A stretch of 9,338 nt of DNA from Nitrospirota bacterium (GTDB lineage: Bacteria > Nitrospirota > Nitrospiria > SBBL01 > Manganitrophaceae). Made by a program: the position numbers and the translations under genes. Location: NCBI GenBank assembly GCA_023248505.1, contig JAHFEM010000001.1, positions 1 through 9,338 of the forward strand, in the 5' to 3' direction. This document shows, piece after piece, positions 8,797 through 9,338 of the stretch. Within the stretch, counting starts at the first letter, position 1. Each line of letters starts with the position of its first letter. The notes below the pieces were generated by a model that was given only the letters and a program-made list of their open reading frames with translations, was not told the origin of the DNA and searched no databases.

Positions 8797-8833
8797 GGAA
8801 CTCCTCCTCCCTGCAGGCGTCTTCTTCATGAGT

Positions 8834-8849
8834 TCATCACGGGTGATGA
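8834..8849. promoter_or_regulatory. Palindrome TCATCAC-GG-GTGATGA in the regulator leader
   Basis: Perfect 7-bp arms around two bases, between the leader terminator and the ribosome site of the regulator gene. It could be a protein operator, or an RNA hairpin that would need a larger loop by opening its inner pairs. It is not the same sequence as the palindrome before the porin operon promoter. Its function is unknown. Confidence 0.45.
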
Positions 8850-8873
8850 CGAGAGGATCGACTGCAATGGGTC

Positions 8874-8919
8874 TAAAAAACAAAACGTCCCATTCCAACA
8901 TAAAGTTGGAATGGGACGT
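8874..8919 (-). terminator. Intrinsic terminator/attenuator in the leader of the NifA-like regulator
   Basis: ACGTCCCATTCCAAC and its perfect complement form a 15-bp stem with a 5-base loop. On the minus strand it is followed by TTTTGTTTTTT. On the plus strand no T-run follows, so it acts leftward. It lies between the regulator's predicted promoter and its start codon. Transcripts would stop after about 70 nt unless the structure is prevented, so it reads as an attenuator and not an end-of-gene terminator. Confidence 0.9.
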
Positions 8920-8944
8920 CCTCGTCGGAACACATCTTTGTGTT
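8915..8944 (-). promoter_or_regulatory. Small hairpin(s) at the 5' end of the regulator transcript, candidate antiterminator
   Basis: On the minus strand, the first hairpin (8929-8944) is AACAC-AAAGAT-GTGTT, with A1 and G4 in a six-base loop, placed exactly at the predicted transcript start. Two bases later, GAC-GAGGAC-GTC (8915-8926) can form a weak 3-bp hairpin whose last arm lies in the terminator stem; its loop has G4 but not A1. The arrangement parallels the porin operon leader, but the second hairpin is a poor match. Confidence 0.4.
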
Positions 8945-8949
8945 GCCGT

Positions 8950-8978
8950 ATCGTACCTCAATAAAATCGGTGTGTCAA
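8950..8978 (-). promoter_or_regulatory. Sigma-70 promoter of the NifA-like regulator gene
   Basis: On the minus strand, TTGACA (perfect -35) is separated by 17 bases from TACGAT (-10, four of six consensus bases including the essential A2 and T6). Predicted start near 8943, leader about 147 nt. The promoter is upstream of a terminator, so basal activity is probably filtered by attenuation. Confidence 0.75.
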
Positions 8979-9040
8979 GTCCGGTTTTTAGATCCGGAGC
9001 TTGTAAATACCAAGACGGGATAGAAAGGCGGTGCCCGGCG

Positions 9041-9068
9041 TTGACAGCCCGGCTGGAAATGGTATAGC
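9041..9068 (+). promoter_or_regulatory. Sigma-70 promoter of the TPR gene
   Basis: TTGACA (perfect -35), a 16-base spacer, then TATAGC (-10, four of six; the essential T6 is missing). Predicted start near 9075, about 28 bp before the start codon. It diverges from the regulator promoter, with the two -35 boxes 62 bp apart. Confidence 0.62.
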
Positions 9069-9102
9069 CTCTGTGTCGAAGAGAAACGGAGTCGGCGGAG
9101 AA

Positions 9103-9338
9103 ATGGCGTCGGATATGGATCACTCTGGGATCTTCCTGCAAGGGATGATCTTCCTGCATCGGGGGCAATTCGATGGGGCCCGGCGCTGTTTCGAGCAGGC
9201 GCTGGAAGAGGCCCGCGCCGTGGGGGAGCCCGGCCCGCTTCGGGCGGTTCTCCTGAATCTAGGAAATGCTTCCGCGGCCCTTGGAGATCGGGAGAGAGCC
9301 CGCTCCTGCTACCTGGAGGTCTTGTCGCTCGATCGGCA
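9103..9338 (+). CDS. TPR-repeat protein, N-terminal part (runs off right edge)
   Basis: The first 78 codons are visible and open to the window end. The protein shows two helical hairpins typical of tetratricopeptide repeats: GMIFLHRGQFDGARRCFEQA at about 14-33, and a second with LLNLGNASAALGDRERARSC at about 50-69. Repeat spacing of roughly 34-40 residues and the Gly/Ala/Leu pattern fit TPR; such repeats mediate protein-protein contacts. There is no signal peptide in the visible part. The start at 9103 has GGAG two bases upstream and a second GGAG eleven bases upstream; Met5 at 9115 is an alternative. It is divergent from the NifA-like regulator, and no functional tie is evident beyond the shared intergenic region. 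Confidence 0.85.
   Translation, partial: MASDMDHSGIFLQGMIFLHRGQFDGARRCFEQALEEARAVGEPGPLRAVLLNLGNASAALGDRERARSCYLEVLSLDR

Larger units (their letters stand above)
8797..9102. other. 306-bp divergent intergenic region between regulator and TPR gene
   Basis: It holds a plus-strand sigma-70 promoter (9041-9068), a minus-strand sigma-70 promoter (8950-8978), a 5'-end hairpin and terminator in the regulator leader (8874-8944), a palindrome (8834-8849) and the regulator's ribosome site. Bases 8979-9040 show no clear signal. Confidence 0.8.

Noticed and set aside
8797..8829. Alternative regulator start at 8829, adding MKKTPAGRRSS
   Set aside because: It has no clear ribosome site, and the added residues are largely encoded by the purine-rich ribosome site of the 8796 start.
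8797..9168. Upstream extension of the regulator's open frame (start at 9168) as an extra N-terminal domain
   Set aside because: The extension resembles no GAF, PAS or receiver domain. It overlaps a -35/-10 promoter, a perfect terminator and the start of the divergent TPR gene, and the ATG at 8796 has a far better ribosome site.

Overview
The window looks like a Gram-negative bacterial chromosome of moderately high GC content. The evidence is an outer-membrane beta-barrel gene with a signal peptide, strong AGGAGG-type ribosome binding sites, sigma-54 control and a full-length GlnD. The gene content and protein style recall Nitrospirota (Nitrospira or Manganitrophus-like bacteria), but that assignment is an inference from memory. 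Almost everything is on the minus strand and concerns ammonium uptake and nitrogen-status signalling.

Layout, read in the direction of minus-strand transcription from right to left. A plus-strand TPR-protein gene starts at 9103 and runs off the right edge. Divergent from it is a NifA-like sigma-54 activator (7807-8796) that has only the AAA+ and Fis-type DNA-binding domains. Next comes a 381-bp regulatory region. It holds a NifA-type TGT-N10-ACA site, an excellent -24/-12 promoter and two tandem hairpin-plus-terminator units. A co-directional cluster follows: BBP2/OmpL-like porin (6340-7425), Amt ammonium transporter of the cyanobacterial/plant-like subclass (4758-6311), PII protein (4409-4747), NhaD/CitT-like antiporter (2993-4324), glnD (334-2940), and the first 102 codons of a second, AmtB-type ammonium transporter (1-307).

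How the parts fit together. Ammonium would cross the outer membrane, possibly through the porin, and then the inner membrane through Amt. PII would gate Amt and report nitrogen status. GlnD would uridylylate and deuridylylate PII at Tyr51 in response to glutamine. The NifA-like activator, lacking any sensor domain, is the natural candidate to fire the sigma-54 promoter just downstream of its own gene.

The most unusual feature is a second layer of control in the RNA. The porin operon leader contains two successive intrinsic terminators, about 112 nt apart, each preceded by a small hairpin and by an alternative hairpin overlapping the terminator. The regulator's own sigma-70 leader also begins with a small hairpin and continues into a 15-bp terminator before the start codon. 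The small loops partly match the two-hairpin recognition element of ANTAR antiterminators (NasR, NasT, EutV, AmiR). The inference is that both the activator and its likely target operon are held off by transcription termination and released by an antiterminator encoded elsewhere. No tRNA, rRNA, CRISPR array or insertion sequence was seen.
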